Notes under the pieces: generated by a model
What the model was told of the DNA's origin: nothing
The model's input: the letters and a program-made list of their open reading frames with translations, nothing else
Databases searched by the model: none
Made by a program: the position numbers and the translations under genes
In this document: piece by piece, positions 9,121-19,108 of the stretch
Numbering within the stretch: position 1 is the stretch's first letter
Layout of the letters: each line of letters opens with the position of its first letter
Source: CAWGJF01 sp963715745
GTDB lineage: Bacteria > Bacteroidota > Ignavibacteria > Ignavibacteriales > Ignavibacteriaceae
DNA length: 64,000 nt
NCBI GenBank assembly: GCA_963715745.1
Contig: OY970271.1
Span: forward strand, 2,542,001 to 2,606,000
Reading direction: 5' to 3'

Positions 9121-10881
9121 TTATTTAGCCAATATCATCTTTTTCGTTTGTGAATAATTTATTCCATCACTCCCAACAGCTTCAATTCTATAAAAATAAA
9201 CACCACTGTTTAACTCCTTATTTTCAAAGGTAATATTATGTGTTCCGGAAAGCTGATATTCATTAACTAAAGTGCTAACTAATTCCCCTAAGATATTATA
9301 AATGAATACTTTAACATTTGAATTGATAGGTAAATTATAGCCTATTTTAGTAGTTGGGTTAAAAGGATTAGGATAATTTTGATAAAGCTCAAATTCATTT
9401 GGTGTGGAAGATTCATTTTGAACATTTACAATTGTTTCTCCTTCTGTTAACAAATATGTTTGATTAACAGAAACGTTTCTTAGTACATCTCTTGTATGAC
9501 TGCCAGCCCAGATAACCACAATTGAATCTATTATGGTTGCTGATCCTGTCCCAATAATTGTTGAGTTGCTATTCTGGGACATATAACTTGTTCCGCAGGT
9601 TAATTCGCTTATCTGCTTTTTTCCATTAACATATGCTTCAATCCTAGAACCAATACCGTCACGGTTGCATAAAACACCTCTTAGGTTTAATTTAAACCAG
9701 TTATTTGGTCCTCCGTTATTCTTGTAAACATTTGATAAACTTTGATCATTATGTACTGCAATATCAGTATAACCATTATTATCAAAGTCACCAATTGCGC
9801 ACCCATAACTTATAAAATTTCCGTCCAGACCTATTCCTGTAACCCGGGTAAATGTACCATCTCCATTATTTTTAAAGAGGCCGTTTTCACTTGTTTCCGA
9901 GCATGAATAAATATCCAGATCACCATCATTGTCATAATCAATAAAATTAGTACCCCAGCAGGATTTATTCATAGTAACACCAAGGTCTTCAGCAACATCT
10001 GTAAAAGTTCCATCTCCATTATTTTTCAGAAGATAATTACCAAAAGGATCATTACTTAAATACATATCCAAAAAACCATTATCGTCATAATCACCAACTG
10101 CAATACCCATCATAAAACCACCAACATCTGCGCCGGATAATTCACTTACATCTGTAAATGTTCCATCACCATTATTTCTATATTGAAAATCTTTAGTAAA
10201 GTGGTCATTGCAAATGTGGAGGTCTAACCATCCATCATTATCATAATCAAAAAAAGTTACTGCAAAAGGAAGTTTATAGTATCCGGAAGTTGAATCATAG
10301 CCGGCCAGACCTGCTTCAATTGTAACATCTGTAAATGTACCGTCATGGTTATTCTTATATAAATAATTTGCAGTGTACTCACTATAGTGTGTAACAAATA
10401 AATCAAGCCAGCCATCATTATTATAATCAGCAAATGCGGCACTATTACAAGTAGAAGGTACTGTACCGATTCCTGAAGCAATTGTAACGTCAACCATTAT
10501 TCCATTATCATTCCTGTATAATCTGGAATAAGTTGATTCATTATCTACTCCACAAAATAAATCTTTATCACCGTCATTATCATAATCAGCCCAAAGTATA
10601 TTCATACTTCGTAACGAATCATTCAACTGCAAATTAGCTGTGATATAATCAAAAATGCTTACATCATTTTTGTAAATGAATAGTGGATAATTTTGAGCGC
10701 TGCTAAAAGAAAGATCATCATATCCATCACCATCAAAATCACAAAAGGAAACACTCCCCCTAAGAAATTGAATCGGGTAATTTATTCCCATTGATGAAGC
10801 AACATCAACAAACTGATTTATTTGTGCACTAATTGATGATCCTAATATCAAAAGAAATAAAAATATTAATCTGACTTTCAT
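9121..10881 (-). CDS. Secreted VCBS/FG-GAP repeat protein with ASPIC/UnbV domain and T9SS sorting tail
   Basis: 586 residues: signal peptide (1-19, cleaved after ISAQ), then about seven FG-GAP/VCBS blade repeats to residue ~390, each with a calcium-loop such as DYDNDGDKDLF or DFDGDGYDDL. An ASPIC/UnbV-like domain follows (NWFKLNLRG, then GIGSRIEAYV), and a type IX secretion C-terminal domain from about residue 495 (ELYQNYPNPFNPTTKIGYNL; ends KKMILAK). Predicted to be exported through the outer membrane and attached to the surface or released. It lies 14 bases after the haloperoxidase-like gene and probably shares its transcript. Ligand unknown. Confidence 0.9.
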   Translation of the reverse strand: MKVRLIFLFLLILGSSISAQINQFVDVASSMGINYPIQFLRGSVSFCDFDGDGYDDLSFSSAQNYPLFIYKNDVSIFDYITANLQLNDSLRSMNILWADYDNDGDKDLFCGVDNESTYSRLYRNDNGIMVDVTIASGIGTVPSTCNSAAFADYNNDGWLDLFVTHYSEYTANYLYKNNHDGTFTDVTIEAGLAGYDSTSGYYKLPFAVTFFDYDNDGWLDLHICNDHFTKDFQYRNNGDGTFTDVSELSGADVGGFMMGIAVGDYDDNGFLDMYLSNDPFGNYLLKNNGDGTFTDVAEDLGVTMNKSCWGTNFIDYDNDGDLDIYSCSETSENGLFKNNGDGTFTRVTGIGLDGNFISYGCAIGDFDNNGYTDIAVHNDQSLSNVYKNNGGPNNWFKLNLRGVLCNRDGIGSRIEAYVNGKKQISELTCGTSYMSQNSNSTIIGTGSATIIDSIVVIWAGSHTRDVLRNVSVNQTYLLTEGETIVNVQNESSTPNEFELYQNYPNPFNPTTKIGYNLPINSNVKVFIYNILGELVSTLVNEYQLSGTHNITFENKELNSGVYFYRIEAVGSDGINYSQTKKMILAK

Positions 10882-10895
10882 TTCAACTCTTATTT

Positions 10896-12227
10896 TCAGT
10901 TAAATCTTATTGAATTTAAAATAACGCTTGCCACTAATCTTCCCTGATCTATACCATTTAATACTGCATGGCGAAAATGAATTCCACCGTATAATCTTGA
11001 CCATGCAGCTTCCATAGCAGCATCATTGAATGAATTAAAGTTTCTATTTCTTAATCCCGGCTGATTATGATGTGTACTATCTGTAAATGCAATATTATCT
11101 CCAAACCAAACAGTAAGAATTGTAGATACGCCACCGGAAACCACAGAATGACCCGAAGGATATTCAGGGAAAGGTGGTGTAGGAAACAACGGATCCCAAT
11201 CCGGAACACCAAGAAAATCTCTTAAATAAGTTTTCGGTCTGAGTAAATTCACTCTGTATTTAGATTCCCAGGCAGAGATAAAAGCATCTCTTATTGTAGC
11301 TCCAACTAATGCATACAATTTAGCTGATTCGTCAAGTTTCAGTTGAAAACGTTGTACCATATTATTTGTGATTGAAACCCAATGACCAGGAGGTTGACCA
11401 GTTCCATCTTTATCCCGCCAGAAAAATGCTATATTTTTTTCATCTTGAGTACGATTATAACTTTTTTGCAATACCTCATCTGCATCCTGATACATGGGTG
11501 TTCCCGGAATAGTATCAAAAACAATCCCAAGTGGTACAGCACACTGGTTTTGAGATTCCAAACAAAATGGTCTTTGCACACCAAGATATGGCTCCAATGC
11601 TTCCTGATCCGGCAAGGTTGGCTCCCAATATTCGGGATGGTTTTCTCTTGAAGGTGCCGTATATGACCAGTCCCTTGTTTGCAAAAACCAATCTGAATTT
11701 GACCATTCAATTATTTTATTTCCAATTTGTTCACCAAAAGAAATTGATCTGTCAATAACAACTTGATCAATTCCAGAACTTCTTTGCGTAATCTGATCAT
11801 TATATAAATTATTTATCATATCAAGAGAAAATTGCTGCGGCTCATATAGTATATTTGATGCAACGATTTTCAAAGTTGCAGCCATAACAGTAGGCCAATC
11901 ATAAACTTTATTATCTGGAGTTGGCATAACCGGCATATCCCTCAACTGTCCTGTCAATGATCTGCTTTTAGGCATTCCATTGCGAACAGATTCATATATC
12001 GATATACCACAATATCCATACAATCGTGAACATACCGGAGCCTGAATGTTCTCAAGTGTTACAATATCGTACATCAATCCCATCCATTGAACTGGAAATT
12101 CAGAATCAAAGCTTGAAGTTAAAGGAGATTGATTTGATGGAGGTAGATTGATAACATTAACTACTTCGTCTTTACAGGAGACCAAAAGAAACACAAAAAC
12201 AAAAGACAGTAAAAATTTTTTCTTCAT
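10896..12227 (-). CDS. Vanadium-dependent haloperoxidase / PAP2-like lipoprotein
   Basis: 443 residues with a lipoprotein signal (LLVSCKD, Cys about 18). The C-terminal part carries the vanadate/phosphate-binding residues of the vanadium haloperoxidase and PAP2 family: K and R in KYRVNLLRPKTY, the FPEYPSGHS motif (about residue 350), and SRLYGGIHFRHA with the last Arg and catalytic His. Members either oxidise halides with peroxide or act as phosphatases; the residues alone do not decide. Lipid anchoring suggests an envelope location. First gene of a probable unit with the VCBS protein. Confidence 0.88.
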   Translation of the reverse strand: MKKKFLLSFVFVFLLVSCKDEVVNVINLPPSNQSPLTSSFDSEFPVQWMGLMYDIVTLENIQAPVCSRLYGYCGISIYESVRNGMPKSRSLTGQLRDMPVMPTPDNKVYDWPTVMAATLKIVASNILYEPQQFSLDMINNLYNDQITQRSSGIDQVVIDRSISFGEQIGNKIIEWSNSDWFLQTRDWSYTAPSRENHPEYWEPTLPDQEALEPYLGVQRPFCLESQNQCAVPLGIVFDTIPGTPMYQDADEVLQKSYNRTQDEKNIAFFWRDKDGTGQPPGHWVSITNNMVQRFQLKLDESAKLYALVGATIRDAFISAWESKYRVNLLRPKTYLRDFLGVPDWDPLFPTPPFPEYPSGHSVVSGGVSTILTVWFGDNIAFTDSTHHNQPGLRNRNFNSFNDAAMEAAWSRLYGGIHFRHAVLNGIDQGRLVASVILNSIRFN

Positions 12228-12310
12228 AACGGTATTTATGATTTAATGTAAATTTTAATAAACAACATGCTAATTGTTAAAAGTTTTTAAGTGTCAAGTT
12301 TTAGACAACC

Positions 12311-12370
12311 TAAAAATAAACCGGCTCTTTCCTACCTGATATCATCAGGATATTAGGATGAGAGCCGGTT
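12311..12370 (-). terminator. Long hairpin terminator after the 725-residue T9SS protein gene
   Basis: Arms AACCGGCTCT (12319-12328) and AGAGCCGGTT (12361-12370) pair perfectly. Inside are TCCTA/TAGGA (12330-12334 with 12354-12358) and CCTGAT/ATCAGG (12335-12340 with 12344-12349), giving a nearly continuous 21-bp stem. On the minus strand it is followed by TATTTTTA. It sits between the stop at 12428 and the next gene start at 12227 and should separate the two transcripts. Confidence 0.75.
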
Positions 12371-12427
12371 AAATAAACTGGAAGTGCTACTCACCCCGAT
12401 TTCCCGGGATAAATAAACACAAGAATA

Positions 12428-14605
12428 TTATTTAGTTAAGATCATCTTCTTAACATCACTGAAGTTAGTTCCGTTTGCACCAGTAGCATCTATTCTATAG
12501 AAGTAAACACCACTGTTTAATCCACTTGCATTGAAATTAACTTCATGACCGCCTGCAACAAGATTTCCATTGAGCAGAGTCATAACTTCCTGTCCCAATA
12601 TATCAAATACTTTTAAGCTAACTTTAGAATCTATTGCAAGATTGAAAGTTATCTTTGTACTTGGGTTAAATGGATTTGGATAGTTCTGATCCAATGAAAA
12701 TACTTTTGGTGCATTAACATCAACTTCAATAGTATTTGAATAATCATAAGTACCATCAAAGTCAACTTGTTTCAGTCTGTAAGTATATGATCCAGCTGCA
12801 ACATTTTTATCTGTGTAAGCATAGAACTGAGTTTGTGTTGTTGTTCCATGACCCTGAACAAATGAAATAGCTTCATAATCAGTTCCATTGCTGCTTCTCT
12901 GAACTTCAAATCCCTGATTATTGGTCTCTGTTGCAGTTGACCATGTTAAGTTGACATTACCGTCATTAACATTTGCTGCAAAAGAAGTAAATTCAACAGG
13001 GATAACTCCAAATACACAGAAATTATCAACAGCCCACCACCAATCCCATCCGGGCTGAATTGATCTCATTCTGAGTAAAACGCTTGGTTGTCCATCAAAT
13101 ACGGAAGCATCTACAACTTCGTGGGTATTTCTTACACTTACTCCAACCTGAGACCATAAAGCTACCCAGGTAGAACCACCGTCTGAACTTCCTTCAACAT
13201 ATGCTTCATCTGAAGTACTTATAGTTCTCCAGTCATTATCAAACTCGATATAAGCACTTGAAACACCTGAGAAATCAAGTGGTGCGGTGAGCGTAGCAGT
13301 TGATAATAAAGAAGTACCTGAACCGCAAAGATCTGCGTCAGCAGCAAATACATTACCAGATGCAGTAGCCGGCATTGTATAAGGTCTTGAAAGAGTAGAA
13401 ATAGCCCAAGTACAAGTTCCACCATCATTGGTTATAGTCCAGCTTCCGGATCCTGCTTCAAAATCATCACAATAAAGATTTGCAAGAAGTGGGTTTTGCA
13501 TGGTAGTAAACGACCAGGTTGCACTTACTCCACAAGTATCGTTTTTGTCAACAACTTTCCAGCTATAAGTTGAAGCATACATTAATGGCTCCTGAGGAGC
13601 TAACGAGTATGAAGAAATTGGTGTACTATCATAAACCATTACACCATCAAACCATACTTCTACACCAGTTGTCCCAGCGCCATTTGTCCAACTTAATGTA
13701 TTTCCTGTAACAGCAACATCTGTAGCACCATTAGCAGGACTTGGATTGGTTGGTGCACCTACCGGACAAGGCGGTCCGCAACTTCCTTCAATACCGAAAT
13801 CTGTTATTTCAAGAGCGCCCCAATCTAATACTAATGTTGATGTTCCTGTTGTAAGATTAACAGTTCTTAACTGGCCTGAAGATGTTGTATTATTATAAGC
13901 TGCTAAATAAAATGTTCCATCTGCAGGGTCAAAGTCTGCATCCTGTGCAAAGTTAACATCATAACCCAATGGACCTATTGCAGTTCCTACACCTGTTGTA
14001 GGATTGATACTCCAAAGGTTATCTGTCACAAGGTCAATGCTATAAAGATTGCCATCACAATCACAGCCCAATGCAATTAATCCTGATTGACCAATTGTTC
14101 CAACTAATGTTGCAACACCAGTACCCAGATTTAAAGTATAAAGTTGTGATGTGGTAATATCTGTTGTACCTAAAAACATTGTACTTGTTGTATGATCCCA
14201 AGCCATTGCTGTAATTGTTTGTCCTGAAGTAACACCTGTAATTGTCGCAACAACTGTTTCTGCTCCTGTTGCAGTATTTACAGTTGCAAGAGTAGCAGGT
14301 GAAAGTGTACAATAAAAAGTACCGGAGCCATCATCAAAATCACCGCCCTGGTGTAAAATTCCACCAGTTGCGCCAATTTGTGTTAAAGCACCTGTTGGTA
14401 TATCGACAGAGTACCACATATTGCCGATACCATCAGCACCATACCCAGTGGTGGTTCCATCAATATGATTTCCGAAATTGATTGAATGCTTCACTTCATT
14501 ATTAACCGGTGCACGGTTAAAAGAAGCATTCTGACCGAAAACGGTAAATGCCATTCCTATTAGAATACACCAAAGGAATGAGTGAAAAAGAAAGTTTTTG
14601 TTCAT
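12428..14605 (-). CDS. Large secreted protein with T9SS sorting tail
   Basis: 725 residues. Signal peptide (1-25, ending TVFGQ); residues ~40-275 are a propeller-like region with recurring GTGVATLVGTIG-type units; a fibronectin-III-like segment (~285-370, NPSPANGATDVAVTGNTLSW); a jelly-roll-like domain rich in Trp and Asp (~375-540); a second Fn3-like stretch; and a T9SS C-terminal domain from ~630 (LDQNYPNPFNPSTKITFNL, ends KKMILTK). Predicted cell-surface or released protein. Translation should be strong: AGGAGG stands 9 bases before the ATG. A palindrome ATTAGTACTAAT at 14645-14656 lies upstream and may be an operator, but nothing proves it. No enzymatic motif recognised. Confidence 0.88.
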   Translation of the reverse strand: MNKNFLFHSFLWCILIGMAFTVFGQNASFNRAPVNNEVKHSINFGNHIDGTTTGYGADGIGNMWYSVDIPTGALTQIGATGGILHQGGDFDDGSGTFYCTLSPATLATVNTATGAETVVATITGVTSGQTITAMAWDHTTSTMFLGTTDITTSQLYTLNLGTGVATLVGTIGQSGLIALGCDCDGNLYSIDLVTDNLWSINPTTGVGTAIGPLGYDVNFAQDADFDPADGTFYLAAYNNTTSSGQLRTVNLTTGTSTLVLDWGALEITDFGIEGSCGPPCPVGAPTNPSPANGATDVAVTGNTLSWTNGAGTTGVEVWFDGVMVYDSTPISSYSLAPQEPLMYASTYSWKVVDKNDTCGVSATWSFTTMQNPLLANLYCDDFEAGSGSWTITNDGGTCTWAISTLSRPYTMPATASGNVFAADADLCGSGTSLLSTATLTAPLDFSGVSSAYIEFDNDWRTISTSDEAYVEGSSDGGSTWVALWSQVGVSVRNTHEVVDASVFDGQPSVLLRMRSIQPGWDWWWAVDNFCVFGVIPVEFTSFAANVNDGNVNLTWSTATETNNQGFEVQRSSNGTDYEAISFVQGHGTTTQTQFYAYTDKNVAAGSYTYRLKQVDFDGTYDYSNTIEVDVNAPKVFSLDQNYPNPFNPSTKITFNLAIDSKVSLKVFDILGQEVMTLLNGNLVAGGHEVNFNASGLNSGVYFYRIDATGANGTNFSDVKKMILTK

Positions 14606-14825
14606 AGAAGGTCCTCCTGTGGTTAGTTTTGGTTGTTGATTAGTATTAGTACTAATGAATTAAAAACACGGAAACTAAATATCAAAGGTCTTTTGTGTGA
14701 AATTTCATCGCCCACTATAATTTCACTGTCAACATTATGAAATAATTCCATTTCATGCAAGTGTTGTAAAGAAAAAAAACATCGAACATAAGCAACTATT
14801 TTTAATTAATATTTAATGACATTAG

Positions 14826-15320
14826 TTAAACTTCTATCTTGTCATTCTTTTTCATAGACTCTTTGGATATTTTAACACGATATTCACTAAGAGCAGCACT
14901 TATTTTATTATCACTTACTGCAATTATAGATAAAGCCAGCAAAGCCGCATTCATTGCACCATCAATAGCAACAGTTGCAACAGGAATCCCACCTGGCATC
15001 TGAACAATTGATAAAAGAGAATCCATTCCATTTAATGCTTTTGATTTAATAGGAACACCTATTACCGGGAGAATAGTGTGTGCAGCAGTTACCCCGGGTA
15101 AATGGGCTGCTCCTCCCGCGGCTGCAATTATTACTTTTAATCCCCTGCTCTTAGCTGTTTTTGAATATTCAGCATGCTGATCGGGAGTTCTGTGTGCTGA
15201 AAGAATTTTTACTTCGTAGGGAATATTAAATTCTTTAAATATTTTTATGGCACCATCCATAACAGGAAGATCAGAATCGCTTCCCATAATAATTCCTACC
15301 AAAGGTTTTTCTTTACTCAT
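14826..15320 (-). CDS. purE: N5-carboxyaminoimidazole ribonucleotide mutase
   Basis: 164 residues, class I PurE. Motifs GSDSDLPVM at the N-terminus, SAHRTPD (about residue 45) with the catalytic His, and AAGGAAHLPGV. Converts N5-CAIR to CAIR in purine synthesis. The usual partner purK is not in the window. Placed 18 bases after comEC in the same direction and probably co-transcribed with it. Confidence 0.95.
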   Translation of the reverse strand: MSKEKPLVGIIMGSDSDLPVMDGAIKIFKEFNIPYEVKILSAHRTPDQHAEYSKTAKSRGLKVIIAAAGGAAHLPGVTAAHTILPVIGVPIKSKALNGMDSLLSIVQMPGGIPVATVAIDGAMNAALLALSIIAVSDNKISAALSEYRVKISKESMKKNDKIEV

Positions 15321-15337
15321 ATTTTATTCCTTTATAT

Positions 15338-17737
15338 CTAGAAATGATTTTTCCAATTTTTCAATTTGAAACTATTACCATCAGAACAAAGCAACACTGC
15401 ACCAGAAATATCGGTTCTGTAAGTTTTTATATTTAATAAATTTAATTTTAGTAAAGTCTCGTCAGATGGGTGATGAAATTTATTGTTAATTCCGGCACTT
15501 ATCAAACAACACTCAGGATTAACAAATTTAAGGAAATCAAATGATGAACTTGTGTTGCTCCCATGGTGGGGTGATTTAAGAACTTCACATTTTAAAAATT
15601 CATTATAGTTTGCTGAATATAATTCCTCCGCTTTAGTTTCAATGTCTCCTGTAAAAAGTATCGAAGAATTTCCATATACAATTTTCAATACTCCACTGTT
15701 ATTATTACCATCCAGGTTATCCAATCTTGAAGCCTTTTGGTTATACAAGGAATATATTCTTGCATTACCTACTTTAATTATTTCATTTTTATAATGATAT
15801 ACTATTACACTATCATTTTTCAATAAAGCTTCAAAGAGTGAATCTTTTACTGAGCTTGAATCGAATGGCGGTTTGTAAATTGTTTTTATCTTTTTATCCA
15901 GAATTAAAGATACATATCCGCCATAATGATCAACATCCATATGAGAAATAAAACCATAATCGATTTTTTCAATTCCTAAAGTCGACAATAAAGGTTTAAC
16001 CACTCTTTCTCCATTATCAAAATAGTAATTAACATCTCCGGCATCTACTAAAGCTGTTTGACCATTAGGAAATTTTATTAAAAATGAATCACCCTGCCCA
16101 ACATCAATCATCATAACAGATAGTTCATTCTCACGAAGCAGATTTATATCTGAAATCGTGGAATACAAAATGATATTAAATAAACAAAATATGATCAGCA
16201 AAAATTTAGCCTGAATGCTTTTAAATCGCGAAATAAAGAACATCATCATAAGCGCAAATAAATAAAATGTAAGTACATCAAACCAACTGAATTGACGAAC
16301 TACGATGTGTGAAAAAGTAAGCCTGCCTGAAAAGTTAACTATCCAAAAAAGAAAATTTGTAAGCAGATCATTAGCTGAGGCAAGCGCTGATGCTATGAAT
16401 GGGATAAATGAAAATACCAGAGTTGCAATTCCAATACTTAAAATAAATCCAATTGCAGGAATAACAATCAAATTAGTGAATAATGCAATTATAGATAATT
16501 TACCAAAATACAAAAGTGTAAATGGTAACGTTCCAATTTGAGCACTTAATGAAACTGCTCCAAACAAAAAAATCTTATTCCAGAACTTTGAATGAATATA
16601 GGAATTAATTTTCTTTTTAAACACCGGGTACAGAATTGCAATGGAAAGTACAGCAGAAAAAGATAACTGGAACCCGGCTGAATATATTTCTGAAGCATCA
16701 AAAAGCAGAATAATTAAAGCTGCAATAGCCAGTGAGTTAAATATGTTTGTACTTCTACCACTTATAAATGCGATAATAATAACAATTGCCATAACAGTAG
16801 CGCGAACAACAGAGGGCGGACCACCTGTAATTAATACAAAAAGAAGTAATCCCAAAATTGTTAAGCTTGTCCGCACAAATAAATTGAATCGTCCAAAAAT
16901 CAGAAGGAAAATTAATGCTATATAACCAACGTGCAAACCTGAAACTGCCAGTACATGTATAACGCCTGCATTAACGAATTGCTCTTTTGTTTCAAAATCA
17001 ATACCACGTCTGTCGGCTAATAATAAACCCCTTAAAAGGGAAGCAGTTTCCGGAGAATGATATTTTCTGATTATGTCATCAATACCTTTTCTTAAATCAT
17101 AAATGAAACCTGAAAGCAAATCTTCTTGTGAATTTATAATTATTATACTGTCAGTCGAGTACGTTCTAATTATTCCTGTAACTCCAATAGAATGCAGATA
17201 TTCATTGTAATCAAATTCTCCCGGGTTTCTTTTATTTCTTCCTTTGTAGTAATTTCCCGTTAATTCAATATAATTTCCTGGTGAAAAATTTTTTATTTTT
17301 GTTTCTACCGAATCCGTGACATCTCCCAACTGACAAAGTAATCTGATCTTATCTTTTACAAAAAATGTATCAGCTTTTATAGAATCGGATAAGATGTAAA
17401 ACTGAATTAAATCATTTTTTCGCAAATCAATTCTTTCAACGGTTCCGAATACATGTATATTTTTCTCAGAGTACAGGTTTGTGAAGAATTCATTTTCTTT
17501 TTTTTCACATATTGTTGCATAATAATTTGATAGTGAAAAAATAAATAGTATGAAAGTAAGAGAAGTTAAAATATTAAATCGTGTGGGTAATAATGAACTT
17601 TTGAACGACCAAATAATCAGAAGAATGAAAAATAGAATAATTGGAAGGTAAATTTCAAAATGAAAAATCTGTGCAGATAGAATTCCAAGAATGAAAATAA
17701 TTGTAAACTTTATTATCGGGTAATCTTTCACAGGCAA
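15338..17737 (-). CDS. comEC: ComEC/Rec2-type DNA-uptake channel
   Basis: 799 residues. N-terminal transmembrane segments and a DUF4131/OB-like periplasmic part (residues ~30-180), the competence membrane core (~200-480, with AVSGLHVGYIALIF and GGPPSVVRATVMA), and a C-terminal metallo-beta-lactamase-like domain (~540-790) with MMIDVGQGDSFLIKFP, SHMDVDHYGG and SPHHGS. It forms the inner-membrane channel for single-stranded DNA in natural transformation. The start overlaps the 3' end of the metalloenzyme gene by 10 bases. No other competence gene is in the window. Confidence 0.93.
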   Translation of the reverse strand: MPVKDYPIIKFTIIFILGILSAQIFHFEIYLPIILFFILLIIWSFKSSLLPTRFNILTSLTFILFIFSLSNYYATICEKKENEFFTNLYSEKNIHVFGTVERIDLRKNDLIQFYILSDSIKADTFFVKDKIRLLCQLGDVTDSVETKIKNFSPGNYIELTGNYYKGRNKRNPGEFDYNEYLHSIGVTGIIRTYSTDSIIIINSQEDLLSGFIYDLRKGIDDIIRKYHSPETASLLRGLLLADRRGIDFETKEQFVNAGVIHVLAVSGLHVGYIALIFLLIFGRFNLFVRTSLTILGLLLFVLITGGPPSVVRATVMAIVIIIAFISGRSTNIFNSLAIAALIILLFDASEIYSAGFQLSFSAVLSIAILYPVFKKKINSYIHSKFWNKIFLFGAVSLSAQIGTLPFTLLYFGKLSIIALFTNLIVIPAIGFILSIGIATLVFSFIPFIASALASANDLLTNFLFWIVNFSGRLTFSHIVVRQFSWFDVLTFYLFALMMMFFISRFKSIQAKFLLIIFCLFNIILYSTISDINLLRENELSVMMIDVGQGDSFLIKFPNGQTALVDAGDVNYYFDNGERVVKPLLSTLGIEKIDYGFISHMDVDHYGGYVSLILDKKIKTIYKPPFDSSSVKDSLFEALLKNDSVIVYHYKNEIIKVGNARIYSLYNQKASRLDNLDGNNNSGVLKIVYGNSSILFTGDIETKAEELYSANYNEFLKCEVLKSPHHGSNTSSSFDFLKFVNPECCLISAGINNKFHHPSDETLLKLNLLNIKTYRTDISGAVLLCSDGNSFKLKNWKNHF

Positions 17738-18639
17738 TACTTCATAATAGCTGGTGTGATTTGAGAAATATCTTCAATGTTTGATGCGAGCTTATCCGCA
17801 TAAAAACCAGCACAAATAGTTAATGCAGGATTTAATGTGTGTGTTTTAACAGAAAGATCTTCAAGATTTCCGTGATCAGAACAAATTATTAAAGTAATTT
17901 CATCAGAATTCTCTTTTATAATATTTAGAATTTCATGTAAAAATTCATCAAGCTCTGAAAATAATTTTTGAAATTCATCAGCCAGTCTGAAATGCCCAAG
18001 ATGATCGCTTAAATAATATTCATACAAAGTAAAATTATATTTCTTTGCAATTCTGATTAATCTTCCTGCAGCTGTTTTAGGTGAAATGGATGGCAAATTA
18101 TACCCAAGTTTTGAGTTCCACCTTTCATTAGTTAATTCAGCAGTCAATGCATTCCCTTTTCTCAAATCTGTAATAGTATTTAATCTTATTCCGCTTAAAG
18201 TACAAGTTAATGTAGTTACACTCAGTCTTCTTTTACCTGATTTCAAATAATTAAAAAATACTTTTGGATATGCATTTGCAAAAAATGATTTCAAACCTTT
18301 TTGCTTTAAACGAACAAGAATATTTTTTTCCTTTAAAATTGGGATAGTTGTGGTAAAGGGATATGGTCCATAGTGTTTACCAACAAACCTGGGAATGTTT
18401 TCACCGCAGAAAATAGATGCCTGACCAGTCCCGCTCTGTGGCAAACCCGCAATCCCAAGTGTTGCATCCGCAGGAAATAAGTAAAGACCATCTTTGCTTA
18501 AAGAGGGATTTTCTATCGTCGGAATGTTGTTAAAAAAAGCAGTAAACGTTTTGAAGCCGTATTTCACAAATGGATTGAATTCAGGATCATTTTTCCCAAT
18601 TCCAATTCCATCTAAAAATATCATTAAAACAGGTTTCAA
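17728..18639 (-). CDS. Alkaline-phosphatase-superfamily metalloenzyme (iPGM-like)
   Basis: 303 residues. Metal-binding features of the alkaline phosphatase / cofactor-independent phosphoglycerate mutase superfamily: FLDGIGIGKND at the N-terminus (first metal Asp), LPQSGTGQAS (nucleophile region), YLSDHLGH, and CSDHGNLEDLSVKTH near the C-terminus (Asp-His pair plus distal His). Too short for a true iPGM (about 510 residues), since the phosphatase core has only a small cap. Probably a phosphohydrolase or phosphomutase of unknown substrate. Located between comEC and dtd in one minus-strand run. Confidence 0.75.
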   Translation of the reverse strand: MKPVLMIFLDGIGIGKNDPEFNPFVKYGFKTFTAFFNNIPTIENPSLSKDGLYLFPADATLGIAGLPQSGTGQASIFCGENIPRFVGKHYGPYPFTTTIPILKEKNILVRLKQKGLKSFFANAYPKVFFNYLKSGKRRLSVTTLTCTLSGIRLNTITDLRKGNALTAELTNERWNSKLGYNLPSISPKTAAGRLIRIAKKYNFTLYEYYLSDHLGHFRLADEFQKLFSELDEFLHEILNIIKENSDEITLIICSDHGNLEDLSVKTHTLNPALTICAGFYADKLASNIEDISQITPAIMKYCL

Positions 18640-18649
18640 GTATTTTTTA

Positions 18650-19108
18650 TTATTTGTTTATTTTACTTTCAACAATTACAGTAACTGGTCCGTAATTTAT
18701 TAATTGAATATCCATCATTGCTCCGAAAATACCCGTCTTCACTTTTTCTTCACCGAGATTTTTTTTCATTCTTTCAATAAATTTTTCATAAATAGGAACT
18801 GCTTCCTCAGGTTTTGCAGCTTCAATAAAACTCGGGCGGTTGCCTTTTGAAGTTTCACCGTAAAGCGTGAATTGTGAAATAATTATTACTGAACCATTAA
18901 CATCTTTAACAGATAAATTCATTTTATCTTCATTGTCAGGAAAAATTCTAAGTGATGAACATTTGTCAGCAACAAATTCAACATCAGAAATTTTATCGCC
19001 GGTTTTTATTCCTAATAATATCAGCAATCCTTTTTGAATTTCACGGAAATATTTTTTTTCAGGAACTGAAACTGATGCCTGATTAACTCTCTGAACTACA
19101 ACTTTCAT
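18650..19108 (-). CDS. dtd: D-aminoacyl-tRNA deacylase
   Basis: 152 residues, full length for the family. Motifs MKVVVQRVNQASVSV at the start, SQFTLYG (catalytic Thr loop) and YGPVTVIVES at the end (cis-Pro 'GPVT' motif). Hydrolyses D-amino acids and glycine from mischarged tRNAs in the cytoplasm. Its ATG overlaps the stop of prmC by 4 bases, so the two are coupled. Confidence 0.95.
   Translation of the reverse strand: MKVVVQRVNQASVSVPEKKYFREIQKGLLILLGIKTGDKISDVEFVADKCSSLRIFPDNEDKMNLSVKDVNGSVIIISQFTLYGETSKGNRPSFIEAAKPEEAVPIYEKFIERMKKNLGEEKVKTGIFGAMMDIQLINYGPVTVIVESKINK

Noticed and set aside
14061..14312. Minus-strand frame rich in Tyr, Cys and Asn
   Set aside because: Shifted frame of the 725-residue T9SS protein in its repetitive part, not a gene.
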